Shown: piece by piece, positions 23,183-34,768 of the stretch
Position numbering within the stretch: the first letter of the stretch is position 1
Layout: each line of letters begins with the position of its first letter
Source: Hygrophila difformis
Taxonomy: Eukaryota > Streptophyta > Magnoliopsida > Lamiales > Acanthaceae
Assembly (NCBI GenBank): GCA_030278955.1
Contig: JAOANR010000010.1
Coordinates: forward strand, 21,296,444 to 21,360,443
Length of the DNA stretch: 64,000 nt
Reading direction: 5' to 3'
The notes under the pieces: model-generated
What the model was told of the DNA's origin: nothing
What the model saw: only the letters and a program-made list of their open reading frames with translations
Databases searched by the model: none
Translations under genes and position numbers: made by a program

Positions 23183-25325
23183 ATGGCAGTGGTCGGAGCT
23201 GGGCAGGGTGTAGGTGGTGATGGCAGTGGCAGGGTTCAGTGGAGAAAGGTTGATGGTCAGTGGAAGGGAGCTGTGCAGGACGGTCGTCAGTGGGCTAGAC
23301 AGGGGAGTGTGAACACCATCAGAGGTGGTGGGGAACCGGCGCATACCAAGCTTTTCGGGGTTTACATAGGAAACATCCAAGTTAGCACATCGGTGCGTGA
23401 CTTATTTGGGGAGTTTGAAAAGGTGGCAAAAATACGTGAGTGGTTCTTTCCAACAAGAGGGTGGGCGGTGGATGGGGTTAAGTTCGGTTTCTTTAGATTT
23501 TCGGAGAAGGAGGAAGCTGAGAGGGTAATTAGGAGAATGGATGAAGAGTTTGGAGGGGCAAACCATTGCGGGTGAGGTGGGCTCTTCCCAGCAAGCAGCG
23601 GTACGGTGGGGTTAGGGTCTTAAACCATAAAAGATCTATGCAAGGCAGGATAGCGGGTAATTGGGGTAGGGAAAATCATATGATGGGAAGCAAGGTTGCA
23701 TGGAGAGATGAGAGGTCTTATGCGGAGGTCACTAGAGGGGAGGCAGGATGGAATCCATCGGGGCGTAAAGGTCGGTAGTCTGGAGCTGGAAAGCTGGACA
23801 TCATTCAGGATGATGTCGAATGGCTTCAACGGTCGGCGGTGGTAGCATTGAGGGAGTTAGGAAAATTGGTGGCGTTCCAGGACTGGATGTATGAAAAACA
23901 TCCAGATTGTATGGACATTATTTATGGTGGGGGGCACTTGCTTGTGCTGGTATTTAACAAGAATGAAACAATGAAAGTTTTCCTTTCCGACAGGGACGAT
24001 GCAGCTTGGACCGAATGGAAACGTAGATGGGAAGAAGGGACCATAGCTCGAAAATACCTCGTTTGGGTCTACATCTTCGGGCTCCCTTTCACGGTGTGGA
24101 GTGAGAACAACATTCAGAGAGTGGTAGACGGATGGGGGAAGGTGATCACTATGGATAGTGAATCGAAACAAAAGAAAAGGTTGGATCGTGTTAGAACTTT
24201 GGTAGCTATTCAGGATTTAGGGAGAGTGCCTTCTGAATTGAACATCCAAGTGGATGGTCGGATTTTGAGGATCCACATTGTGACTAACTTCAGTGAGCCG
24301 GTGGTGGAGGCGGTAGAAGGGTGGGAGGAGAGGATGGGGGATATGCGGTGCCGGACATCCTGGCCGGTGGCAGCGGAAGGGTCGCCGGCGCAGCAAAGTT
24401 TTGAGAAGTCCAGGACCATATTCAATGGGGAAGTGGAAAGATCAAAAGTAGAGTTGTATGGGGGACAACAAAAGGGAATATCGGCTGGTGTAACAGAGGG
24501 AATTAATGTAGGGGAAGGTCTGTATTCCCATGATTCGGGGTGGTGCATGCCAGACAAGGTGGCGGGTATTAATTCAAGCCTTAATGGGCCAAATTGTAGT
24601 ACGCAAATTGCCTCGGGGAGTGGGGACGTATGGAGGTTGGACGACGTGGGCCGGGGTACTCCAAGTAATGGGCCTGAAGATGTTGGAGTTGGTGGGCCCA
24701 GTAAGAGTGGAGGGTTAAGTGTTGGGCCCAGTTGTATGGTCGAAGGAAATAGCGGGTTTAGTAATAGTAAAATATCGATTTCGCGGAGACTACGGAGGAT
24801 GTAAACATCGAACATATCGAGAATAAGGGGAAGGGTATGACTTCGGGAGATGGGAATTCGAGGGGTATTGAGTCCGGAACGAGGGACGGCTCAGTGGCAA
24901 TTGGGTGCGCGGAGGAGGAAGGTCGTCAGAGGGAGGAGGGCGTAAGTGTGGGGAGGGGTGAGAGGGGAGTTCTGGTTGGTGAGGAGGAGGATTGTCATAT
25001 TTCAGTGGCTGAATTTAAGCTGGTTAAGGAGGCTATGAAGAAGGTGGTATATGGCCGGGGAGGGTGCCTGAGAGGGAGGCAGACAAGAATTAAAAGGAGG
25101 AGAGGCCGGGGCTGCAGGGGTAGTGCAAAGGCGATGGGGGCTGAGAGTGTGCAGGGGAATGAATTTGCACGATTGCAGTTTGCTATGATGCGGTTAAAAG
25201 AAGGCAATAAGTTGTTTGATTTTACCGAAGCAGAAGAGGTTGTGAAACTGGCCGAGAAATTGGGGCTCGGTGTTCTAATGGGGAAGGAGGCTGCAATTAC
25301 TAGGATCGGGGTGGAGTTGGCTTGA
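23183..25325 (+). pseudogene. LINE ORF1: RRM protein, frameshifted
   Basis: Nucleic-acid-binding ORF1 protein that would package LINE RNA. The first ATG is 23183. Residues about 56-128 form an RNA-recognition motif, with an RNP2-like VYIGNI and an RNP1-like KFGFFRF. The middle (23839-24300) carries a WVYIFGLPFTVWSENNI block, common in LINE ORF1 proteins; the C-terminal third is Gly/Ser-rich and then basic (RRGRGCRG) before a short helical end. Breaks: a frame change near 23565, an in-frame TAG at 23776-23778, and a stop/frame change at about 24804. ORF2 starts 43 bases downstream. Confidence 0.85.
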
Positions 25326-25368
25326 GCTTAGTTTGTAGGTGTGTTTTGGTTGTGGGTTGGAAGTTTCT

Positions 25369-28300
25369 ATGCGATTAGTCACATGCAATCTGAGGGGTTT
25401 TAACGGGGGGTTAGGCGACGAGCAGTAATGAGATTTTGTAAAAAAGTTCGACCCTCAGTGTTATGTCTTCAGGAGACGAAAATGGAATGCGTACCTGATC
25501 GTTTGTTGTTTAGAATTTGGGGTTCTAGGGACTGTGGATTTAGTTTTCAGCCGGCGATAGGGAGTGCAGGGGGGCTATTGGTAGTTTGGGATGATCGCTG
25601 TGGATCTTTTGTGGAGGTCGAAAAAGATGCACAATTTTATATGGATTAAAGGTAGTTTAAAGGGTGTGAGAGAAGTGATCAATGTTATCTGCATCCACGC
25701 TCCGAATATTCGGCGAGATAGAGCTGCTTTGTGGGGGCTGTTGCAGGATAAATGTAACACTAATAATGGCGAATTATGGTGCTTGGGGGGGATTTTAATG
25801 AAGTGGTGAGTGCCGATGAGAGGATTGGAGATAGCGAGGATCCGGTCTCAATTAGGGACTTTAAAGAATTCATTGACCATCTTGGATTAGTGGATTTTCC
25901 GATGGAGGGCGGGTGTTTCACATGGATTGGGAGGGGTGGTCGGGCATGTAGTAGGCTAGATAGATTCTTACTGTCTCCAGTGTGGTTTTGTTCGATGGGT
26001 GGGATTGTACAAAGGAGATGTGCTTCTGTCCTCTCAGACCACTATCCAGTGAGTTTAGACATTGGTGAAAAATCTTGGGGCCCCAAACCATTCAAATTCT
26101 ACAAATATTGGATGGAGGATAAGGGTTTTGAGGATTTAGTTCGTGATGTCTGGAGTGAGGAAGTCTCAAGCCAAGGGAATCGGTTGGGGCGGAGGCTGCG
26201 GGCTTTAAAAGGTAAAATTAGAGGGTGGGTTGGTTATGGGGAGGATGCACTCAGTAAGAGGATCAATCAATTGGCTTCAGAATTGGAGGATCTGGAGAAA
26301 AATAATATGGGACTTAATTTTGAGGTGGAGAATTGGAAAGAGTGGCGGGGGAAGAAGCAGGATTTAAGCAGAGCGCTTTTAGCCGAGGAAAGGAGGTGGT
26401 GCCAAAAATCACGAATCAAGTGGATCAAGGAGGGTGACCATAATACCCGTTTTTTTCATGTGGTAGCATCACTCAACAGGCGAAAGAATTATATAGGCGA
26501 ATTGCGGGTGGAGGGCGGTATTGTGGATGATCCAAATGTTATCAAGGAAATGGCGAGGTCTCACTTTGAGAACATGTTCTCAAAGCATCAAGCAATGCTC
26601 TTTCAGGTTGGTGACCTTGGATTGGCTAGGCTGGGGGATAGCAATAGTTATTGGCTGTCGAGGGCGTTTTCGGAGGAGGAGGTAAGGGATGTAGTGTGGA
26701 GCTGTGATGGTAACAAAGCGCCCGGCCCGGATGGATTTAATATGGGGTTCTTTAAGAGGTATTGGAAGTATCTGAAGGGGGACGTCATGGAGGTTTTCAA
26801 AATATTGGAATCTGATGGGAAGTTGCAGAATGAGTTTGGGGGGTCTTTTATCACATTGATTCCTAAGGTGGCGAATCCGGTGGAGTTTGGGGATTATAGA
26901 CCTATCTCTCTGGTGGGCAGTGTTTACAAGATTGTGGCGAAGGTTCTGGCTAGACGTCTTCAAGAGGTTATAGATAAATTGGTGGGGGTGTCTCAAATGG
27001 CGTTTGTTAAGGGGCGACAAATTCTTGATAGCGTTTTGATCGCGGCTGAAGTAATACACTCGACACAAATTTCAGGGCGGCGTGGTTTTGTGATGAAGCT
27101 TGACTTCGCAAAGGCGTATGATAATGTGTCGTGGAGTTCTTTATTCAACATTCTGGAGGCGATGAATGTAGGGGAAACTTGGCTCAAATGGATCAAGGAG
27201 TGTATAACAAGTGCATCCGCTGCGGTATTAATTAACGGCGCACCAACCAAGTTCTTCAAGATGCATAAGGGTCTGAGACAAGGTGATCCCCTATCACCTT
27301 TCTTGTTTGTTTTGGTGGCGGAAGTGTTAAACAAATTACTATGTAAGGCATCGGAGGAAGGGCTGCTTGTTGGATTGGATTCAGGGAGGGGTTTCGCACC
27401 TCCAGTATGCGGATGATACCGTTCTTTTTTGTGAGGGGAGCATTCAACAGGTAACAATAATTAAAAGAATACTAAACTGCTTGACTTTTGCTACTGGCCT
27501 TCAAATCAATTATAGAAAGTGTAGCGTGATGGGGATTAATTGTCCTCAAGAGGATGTGAATGAGGCTGCTGAAGTACTGGGATGTGGGGTGGGCTGCTGG
27601 CCTATGAAGTACCTGGGTGTGCCGATAGGGGGGGAGGGTGAACGGTGTGGCTATTTGGCAACCTGTTCTTGAACGGGTGGAGAAGAGGTTGGAAGGGTGG
27701 ATGAGCAGAATGTTGTCTCAAGCAGGTCGCTTGTGCCTCATCAAGTCTGTATTGAGTAGTCTCCCAATCTATTTTTTTATCAATCTTCAAGATTCCAAAA
27801 GAGGTAGCATTGCGATTGGAGAAGTTCAAAGACGATTTTTCTGGAACGAGAAGGCAGGGGAACGGAAAATACACACAGTGAGCTGGGAACGTATCTGTAA
27901 GCATAAGGAGGAAGGGGGTTTGCAGGTTTGGGATGTTGAAAAATTTAACTCGGCCTTGCTCTTGAAATGGAAATGGCGTTTTGGGTCAGAGAATACCTTG
28001 TGGAAAAACATTATTGATGAAAAATACTACGATGGCAAGACTCCGATAGTACCTGACCCTAAGTTCAGCAGGTCACCTTGGGGTAGAATATGTTCGGCAT
28101 GGATGAATCCTAATCTGGAGGTGGAAGATAATAGCTTTCGTATTCAAGTCGAGAATGGTCAAAGAACTAGGTTTTGGCAAGATGTGTGGGTGGATGAAGG
28201 TGTCCCATTATGTGAATTATTCCCTAGAATTTTTGCTCTAGCTATTATTAAGACAGGGAAGATTTGTGAATTTGGGTATTGGGAAGGCTTGGATTGGAAA

Positions 28301-29499
28301 TGGAGTATACAGCTTAGAAGGCAAATATTTGGATGGGAGGCTGGTGTGTGGAACGGGCTGATGCAGGTTCTTAATCGCCAGGTTCTGAGTCGAGTTATGG
28401 ATGATAGGGTATGTTGGATTAAAGAGGGAAACGGTCTATTTTCAACCAAGGCATGCTGGTCCAGGTCGGTGGGTGCAGAGGCAGCAAATAGACGGTGGTT
28501 TTGGCAATGTTTTTGGAAGATTAAATGTCCTATGAAGGTTAAGTTGTTGGCTTGGAAGATTTTTAACTATGCTTTACCTGTGAGAGAGACTTTGGTTATG
28601 AGAAATTGCATTTTGAATAGCAGTGCTCTATGCCCGTGCTGTGGATTGGAAGTGGAAACAATGGATCATCTTTTCTGCCATTGTGAAATAGCTAAAGTGA
28701 TTTGGTATCAAGGGGTTTCGTGGTTTGGTGTCAATTGGGCAATGCCGGGGAGGGTGGGCATGTTTTTAGAATGGTGGCTGTGCTTGGATATAAAGAGTGA
28801 TCTAAAGGAAATATGGTGGTTGACAGGTATGGCAATATTATGGACTCTTTGGAAAATTAGAAATGGCGTTATTTTTAAAGGGCATCAGGTTGAGATTAAT
28901 ATGGTGAAGGAAGAAATTAAGTGGCAGGTAGGGCTGTGGAGAAAGACGGAGGTGGGAAACTTCGATAGTAATCTGGTTTGTTTAGAGGATAATTTCCCGG
29001 TGGCACTGGCATTACCATGTAGGCAGCGAGGCAGGGTGGTCCGTAATGGTCTAACTTGGGAGCGTCCTTTGAAGGGGTGGTGGAAGATTAACACAGACGG
29101 GTCTGCTTTGGGAAACCCGGGCCCGGCAGGAATTGGAGGCGTGATAAGAGACGACGACGGGGGGTAATTTTTGTGCTTTCGGATGGCATCGGGATATCAG
29201 ATTCTTCGGCTGCTGAGCTCACAGCAGTCAACAGGGTTTGCAAGGCAATTCTTCGGGACCATGGATTCTCTCTTCCTAGAATGATTTTCGAATGCGATTC
29301 GAAAAATGTTGTAAAATGGCTAGAGGAGCCGAGCAATGTGCCATGGAGAATGCATCATCTTTTACCACCCATAATGGTTATTTTAAAATTCGCAGGAGAA
29401 GTCAGATTTAATCACATCCTAAGGGAACGGAATGCACTAGCGGATTACTGGGCAAAACGTGGAGCAATGGGGGAGGGTCGGGTGGAGGAATGGTCTTAA
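25369..29499 (+). pseudogene. LINE ORF2: endonuclease, reverse transcriptase, RNase H; at least six frameshifts
   Basis: Begins MRLVTCNLRGFNGG at 25369. The AP-type endonuclease includes LCLQETKM, GGDFNEV and SDHYPV. Reverse transcriptase includes KAPGPDGF, DYRPISLV, KLDFAKAYDNVSW, GLRQGDPLSPFLF and the catalytic YADD at 27406-27417. A zinc-finger-like region (CPCCGLEVETMDHLFCHC) follows near 28630-28690, then a ribonuclease H domain (INTDGSALGNPGPAGIGGV, ECDSKNVVKWL). Frame changes near 25410, 25600, 25785, 27390, 27640 and 29160 split it; several are next to G-runs. All catalytic signatures are otherwise preserved, so decay is recent relative to the family. Confidence 0.93.
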
Positions 29500-31755
29500 G
29501 TTTCCGGCTGCTGTTCTTCACGTGTAGCTCATGGTAGTGGCAAGCAGGGCTGGAGCGGTGGCTGTGCTAGTATGTGAGATGATGGGCAGTAAGAAACTAT
29601 TGTAGATCACTGGGCTGTCGGGGGCTGCAAGATATGGAGTGGAAATGTTAAGGTAGCAGCTTTGTGGGGCTGATCTTTATTGCGAGCAAAGTGGAAGTAA
29701 TAATGTCAGTTCACTCGCGAGGCCACAACAGATCCCATTTTCATAGCGGGAGCAGTATACATTTGCCAGCAGCGGTCAGGCCTACCTTGGTGTGGCGAGA
29801 AGCTACTTTCTTTCATTTCTGGTGCAGGGAATGTGTGATGGAGTATTGAGGATGACGGAATATTGGGTTTGAGCCGGAGCAAAGTGTGAAGGGGTGGGTG
29901 AATCCTGATTTTGAAGGTGTAAAGGGCAAGTGGTGATCGTAAGTCGATGTTGATTTCGTGATGGAGGCGTGAACATGGAGAGAATAATAATTTGTTTGTG
30001 GTATAGTATTGTATAGTAATTGTGCAGGTACATGCTGTTGAAGGAAGCGGACGTTGTCAAGGTTTGGGGCGAGCAACAGAAGATGATTCCTGAAATTCGT
30101 TGATATTGCTGCTTATTCCACGGGAAAAGCTGTTAAGGCCTGGTACTGATGATTTCCTTTGCTGCTGCTGTGGATTCTTGGGGAACGCTGCTGTTATTGA
30201 GCAATGGTTTCGTTATTAAAGCTCAAGGCGCTGAGGCTGCTACTACTGCTGTTTCGAACTTCTGTTGCGGCTACACCACATGAATCAGCTGGTAACACTG
30301 ACGGTATTTTGCAGTGAGCACATTAAACCAACCGAGATATAAACTGGTGAGATCTAAGCTCTCATACTTCTAGTTGTGCGCAATGGTGGTGTACATATTG
30401 ATTTCCTAGAATTTGCTTCATCATTCACGTTGAAATTGCATTTACTCACTTCACTGTATTGAAGAAGTCAAGGGCACTTGGTTTAACCCCTCCGTCTTAT
30501 CCCCTCTGTTTGTTCTTCTGTTTTCGTATTCCCACACTACCCTGTTTATCATCTCATAATCAGTGCTTCAACAGACATCTGGCCTCCTCAACCTTTAATT
30601 GTTCACTTTTAACCGAGCAGCCTGTTACACCTTTGGGGATTTTTGAAATGTCTATGAATTATCGCATGAACTCTCACATGCTATTCGTATTGATGATGAC
30701 ACCATAGTGGTAGATTCTATGGGACGATGGACGGATTTCGATATAGCGAGGGTGGGCCTCTGATAGTAAATTTGGGCGGAGAGATTGAGTAGTTTGTATG
30801 ATTGGTAGTTAGAAAGGTTTGTAGTTGTAATGAGGCGCCTGAGTTGAGCATATTTCTGTGGGTACACCAGTAAAAAGAAAGAAAAAAAAGAAAAAAAAAG
30901 AAAAAAGGAAAAAAAGAAAAAAAGAGGGAAGAAAAAGAAAAAATATATATATATATATAAAAAAAAGAGAGTCTATAGAGGGTGTTCTCATAAATCGTAT
31001 TGGAAAAGGGTGTATTCTATTGAGTAGCATTTGGAAGATAGTTTTTTATATGATTTCCCTTGGAAGAATTGCTTGGAAAACTGGTATGGAATGCAGCTCT
31101 TGAGTATTTTGGAGTGAATTGTGAGGCATAACTTATTGTATGGGTGTGTGATCATCTATAGACGGCCCCTAAATCCCCATGAGCCTTTCCACTCACTGTC
31201 ATACCTATGAGCCTTTTATCCATTTTCCTACTATTGGCCCCGTCTGTTACCCACAGTGCCCCCTGCTTCGATGCATCGGTGTTGAGTATTTTTGCATAGG
31301 ATATGTGATTTTGAAGCGAGCTCTGGGATTGTCATTTGGCACCATCAATAGAGATATTGGAAGGAATTGGTTGTGCTTTGGTGAGACTTTTGTACAGACT
31401 TGGTAAGGATATGCTTTTGGAAATGCGCATTTGGGAATTGTAAGGGCTGCTACAACACTACCATATGAAGACTGCTGCTTTGGATTTGGTGAAATAATGA
31501 CATTTATAAGCATATGGTTTTGAAGACCCCCCCCCCCCCCCCACCTTTCTCTGCTTGGCTTGGTGCTCATAACAAGCATGCTGTAATTCGGAAGCAGAAG
31601 GGAAGCAGGAGGAGAACGAAAAGCTTGAGGAACTCTTGTTTAAGTTATGTTACTCAGATTTTGTTGCTTCAACGATCCAGTTTAGATGGCGTGACTTATG
31701 TTGTGTAACGTTTGAACTTGTTTCGTCTTTGATATAATAATATATCTTATCCCTC
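29500..31755 (+). other. Long LINE 3'UTR
   Basis: About 2.2 kb without a conserved ORF, inside the TSD-bounded element. It contains a purine tract (about 30870-30945, A/G only) running into a short (AT)n at 30943-30958, and a C17-18 run near 31528-31546. It ends in the typical LINE terminal sequence. Confidence 0.7.
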
Positions 31756-31893
31756 AAAAAAATAATCTCTCTCTATTTATGGCCTTGCTTCGACTTTTCG
31801 TAAAAGAAAAGAAAAGAAAATCTATCTCTATTCCACACTTCTTGACCATTAATTATACCGATACAGATAAATTATCAGAATGCCCCTACGGAC

Positions 31894-32570
31894 TAGGGGT
31901 GAAAACGAGCCAAGCCGAGCTCGAGCCTAGTGTAGCTCGGCTCGGCTCGGCTCGGTTAAGTCTAAGTTCGGCTCGACTCGAGCTCGAAGCTCGACGAGCT
32001 TCAATAAATTGAGCTCGGCTCGAGCTCGACACAATTTATTGAAACTCGAGCTCTGCTCGAAAGGGCCAAAAAAGCTCGAAATAAATTTTATTTTTTTCTT
32101 TTTTTTTTTTTTTTTGGGGGGGGGGGGTTGAATTACCGGATATCCCCAGCCCATATTGGGCCAATGACTAAAAAAATTTAAATTATTGAATATTGAGATT
32201 AAAAACTTGAAAGATGGAGTTCTGTAGAAATATATTAAACTATTCATAGTTCCTGCTAATAGTCCTAACTTCTAACTCACAAAATGACATGTATCGTAAT
32301 ATACAATCAGGATGCATATTAAACCACTATTTCTAGTTCCTGTTAATAGTCCCAACTCACAAAATGATATATATCAAAAATTGGACTTCCTCACCTTTAT
32401 TAAGAAAAAAAAAATATACTAAGTTTTTAAGAAATAAAAAAATATATATATATATACATAAAATATATTCGAGTCTATTATCGAGCTTTCAAGCCGAGTA
32501 TTGATTCGCTCGGCTTGAGCTCATTAATATTTAGAGCCGATCTCGAATTCGAGTCGAGTTGGAATATATT
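31894..32570. repeat. GAGCTCG-rich nonautonomous repeat (hAT-like, one end clear)
   Basis: Begins TAGGGGTGAAAACGAGCC, similar to the left end of the hAT-like element at 61133, and is filled with GAGCTCGGCTCGA-type motifs at both sides. A matching right terminus and TSD were not found, so it is probably truncated or diverged. Confidence 0.5.
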
Positions 32571-33002
32571 ATGAGTGAGTCATTTACAAACGCATTATTA
32601 TGCAAAGGGCACTTCCAAATCCATCAAATCTACCATATTCACATCATTAGTAGTACAACAGATAGTACAGGGAGGGCATAACCGTCATTTACATCATGCT
32701 TTCACACTCACACACAAAACTGATCCACGACGACAAGGAAATAAATACCAATACGTTCATGTCATTATCATTACAAAAAAGTGAAAAACCAAGAAACACC
32801 AAACATTTAAGGAATATTATTAACTAATTTGATCGTAGACCATCCCTCAGCAAATCCAAATAAAATCATAGCTAATTTCAATATGCACAACAAGTGAATC
32901 AACAACACTACCAAATTCAACAATATCATGAACAATAGGCTACCCACTTAATTTCCCTGCCCACCATTCTCTGTAGTTCTATCAAATTACATGCATGCAT
33001 AC

Positions 33003-33008
<6 letters not shown>

Positions 33009-33055
<47 letters not shown>
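33009..33055. repeat. (TA)n microsatellite
   Basis: Over twenty uninterrupted TA units. Confidence 0.97.
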
Positions 33056-33058
<3 letters not shown>

Positions 33059-33336
33059 TGTCATATGTATATGTACTGCTACTATTGACACTACAAAACA
33101 TCGATAATAACGACGACATTCGACATCAAAATCACTTGTCAATATGTAGTGTCACCGTAATGGCACCCCTGGATGTGCCAATTTCGATGACAACATTGCA
33201 ACAAGTTCTTTCGTCATTGAATTTTAGGATTTTTTTTTTTCTTTCTTTTTTAAACTAGACAATGGATAGGAGGTTCGAACTTAATATCAATTGAAATTGA
33301 AAATGTAGAGTAACCTCTACCCATATAAGATAAACC

Positions 33337-33909
33337 CTACTGATGAGTAAGGGAAGAAGCGTTGCCCAATGAGGCGGCGGGGGAACGCGACGGAGACGGC
33401 GAATTCTTGTGATTGTGCATCCAAACTTTGAACACTTTCCGGCTAATGCCGACTCCACGGCAGAATCTCTCGATCTCGTCCTCGTCCTTGGGGTCGCCGC
33501 TGCCGCCGTGATCCAGCTTCCTCTGCAGCCGCCACCCGAGTTTCTCGGCGAATTCTAGCATCTTCTCCTTCTGCTCCTCGGTGAACTTGGTCCGGTACCT
33601 CTTCTTCCCGCTGGTGGACTCCTGGCGGCCACTGGCCGTCCCGCCGGAGTATTCCATCATGTCCACGGAATTGGCGGCGGCCGCAGCGGCGGAAGCAATG
33701 GCAGCGACCTCCCCGGCCCCGACGAGGCGGGTGACCTTGCGGTGGAAGTTGCGGTGGCAGCCGCAGGCGACGCAGGAGAGGTTGGTGCCGGGCTGGGTGT
33801 CGTCGAGGGTGAACTCGCCGCAGCCGTCGGTGGCGTAGCTGCCGAGGCTGGCGGCGTGATTGCGGAGGCATTCTCTGTAAATGTCGGTGTAATGATCGGC
33901 AGGGTCCAT
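33337..33909 (-). CDS. Zinc-finger homeodomain (ZHD) transcription factor, 190 aa
   Basis: The only clear host gene. Single exon, as usual for the plant-specific ZF-HD family. Residues about 10-60 form the ZF-HD dimerisation finger (YRECLRNHAASLG, DGCGEF, CVACGCHRNFHRK) with the Cys/His set present. An Ala-rich linker (66-80) and a Ser/Gly stretch follow. Residues about 102-168 form the homeodomain, with KRYRTKFT at its start and the recognition helix VFKVWMHNHKN. The loop between helices 1 and 2 (about residues 131-143, KLDHGGSGDPKDE) looks several residues longer than in typical ZHDs I know. The start at 33907-33909 gives the family's usual MDP-type short N-terminus. The C-terminal tail is Ser-rich. 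The protein would act in the nucleus as a dimeric DNA-binding factor. Which ZHD subfamily it belongs to is not certain. Confidence 0.95.
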   Translation of the reverse strand: MDPADHYTDIYRECLRNHAASLGSYATDGCGEFTLDDTQPGTNLSCVACGCHRNFHRKVTRLVGAGEVAAIASAAAAAANSVDMMEYSGGTASGRQESTSGKKRYRTKFTEEQKEKMLEFAEKLGWRLQRKLDHGGSGDPKDEDEIERFCRGVGISRKVFKVWMHNHKNSPSPSRSPAASLGNASSLTHQ

Positions 33910-34313
33910 TGTATGTGACTGACTATGTGTGTTAGTGAGTGAATGAAATGAAATGGTGGTTAATAATAATGATTATTGTAAATATATAGATGAAAAAGAA
34001 AGGAGGAATATAATGGATGGGTGTGATTTGAATAAACGTGGTCGCAATGAATTCTACTGTGCTCTTTGTTGACCTCATCGCCTTGTACACTAACACTACA
34101 TACCCATTATTCAACTTACCCTATTTTTGTTTATTTTATTATCATACATTCATTCATTTAATTAGTATCTATGCATTTTAATATTAAATGCAGTGTATGG
34201 TCTTATAAATTGCCGTGGTTTTGTTTCATATAAAAAAGTAATGTAGTACTTACATACGAGCTCAGTATTGTGAATATATAAAACATGTTTGAATAATAGA
34301 AGCATAAATTATA
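33910..34313. other. Upstream region of the ZHD gene
   Basis: About 400 bases of AT-rich sequence between the ZHD start codon and a MITE. It presumably contains the promoter. No other gene is seen. Confidence 0.5.
33983..33988 (-). promoter_or_regulatory. Possible TATA box of the ZHD gene
   Basis: TATATA about 75 bases upstream of the ZHD start codon on the coding strand. Position fits a short 5'UTR; there is no other support. Confidence 0.3.
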
Positions 34314-34570
34314 CCCCTCTGTCACATTTATCATGACTTTGATTTCTACACACAATTTAATACGCATTTTTAATTGTTAATATCTCAAAATATGTACAAA
34401 TTAAAAAAAAATTATGTAAAATATATTCTAAAACTACATGATTATACGATTCTAACAAGATCCAACTTGACTATTTTTCTCAAATCTATAATTGTATTAA
34501 AATTGAGTCAAAGTTAACAATGAACAGTGGCAAAAAATCAAACAATACATCTTCTCTGGGACGGAGGGAA
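34314..34570. mobile_element. Stowaway-type MITE
   Basis: About 257 bp between TA dinucleotides, with a decayed left end CCCCTCTGTCACA and a clean right end GGGACGGAGGGAA. Internal sequence (TTTGATTTCTACACACAAT, ATGAACAGTG) matches the MITE at 62373. It lies about 400 bp upstream of the ZHD start codon, so it may be part of that gene's promoter region. Confidence 0.85.
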
Positions 34571-34768
34571 TATTCAATATATAAAATTTTACAATCATAT
34601 GTTCCTAATATAGTCAAACTCTAAAATATTGAAAAATAGTACAATATTAATACAAATATGTTTACTAATTTGCTACTTATCAAACAAGTATATAGGTGGA
34701 TCAAGTATATAGGTGAAAAATATATGTTATATGCTTTCAATATGCTAAAAAAAAACCCTGGGACACCA
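34571..34768. other. Short AT-rich spacer
   Basis: Nothing recognisable between the MITE and the solo LTR. The last five bases CACCA are the left target-site duplication of the LTR. Confidence 0.6.

Larger units (their letters stand above)
23105..31762 (+). mobile_element. LINE (L1-type, RRM-containing ORF1), near full length, inactive
   Basis: Flanked by a perfect 13-bp duplication TAATCTCTCTCTA (23092-23104 and 31763-31775) and ending in a short A-run (31756-31762) after TTTGATATAATAATATATC, a typical plant LINE 3' end. Order: short 5'UTR, ORF1 with an RNA-recognition motif, ORF2 with AP-endonuclease, reverse transcriptase, Cys/His zf-RVT region and a C-terminal RNase H, then a 2.2-kb 3'UTR. 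The RRM-type ORF1 resembles the BNR-like group of plant LINEs. Both ORFs are frameshifted, so it is not autonomous now. Confidence 0.95.
31776..33336. other. Intergenic stretch with GAGCTCG-rich repeat and microsatellite
   Basis: No gene is seen. It holds a GAGCTCGGCTCG-rich element (31894 to about 32570), a T-run followed directly by a G-run near 32092-32127, and a TA microsatellite at 33009-33055. The part next to 33336 is downstream of the ZHD gene and may include its 3'UTR. Confidence 0.5.

Noticed and set aside
24210..24815. 201-codon minus-strand open frame within the LINE
   Set aside because: Shadow of ORF1 on the opposite strand, Pro/Ser/Leu-rich, no domain.
30858..31103. Lys-rich open frame of 81 codons
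   Set aside because: It translates an A/G tract in the LINE 3'UTR.
33443..33871. 142-codon open frame antisense or shifted to the ZHD gene
   Set aside because: A GC-rich shadow frame with Arg/His-rich low-complexity translation; the ZHD frame has both conserved domains.
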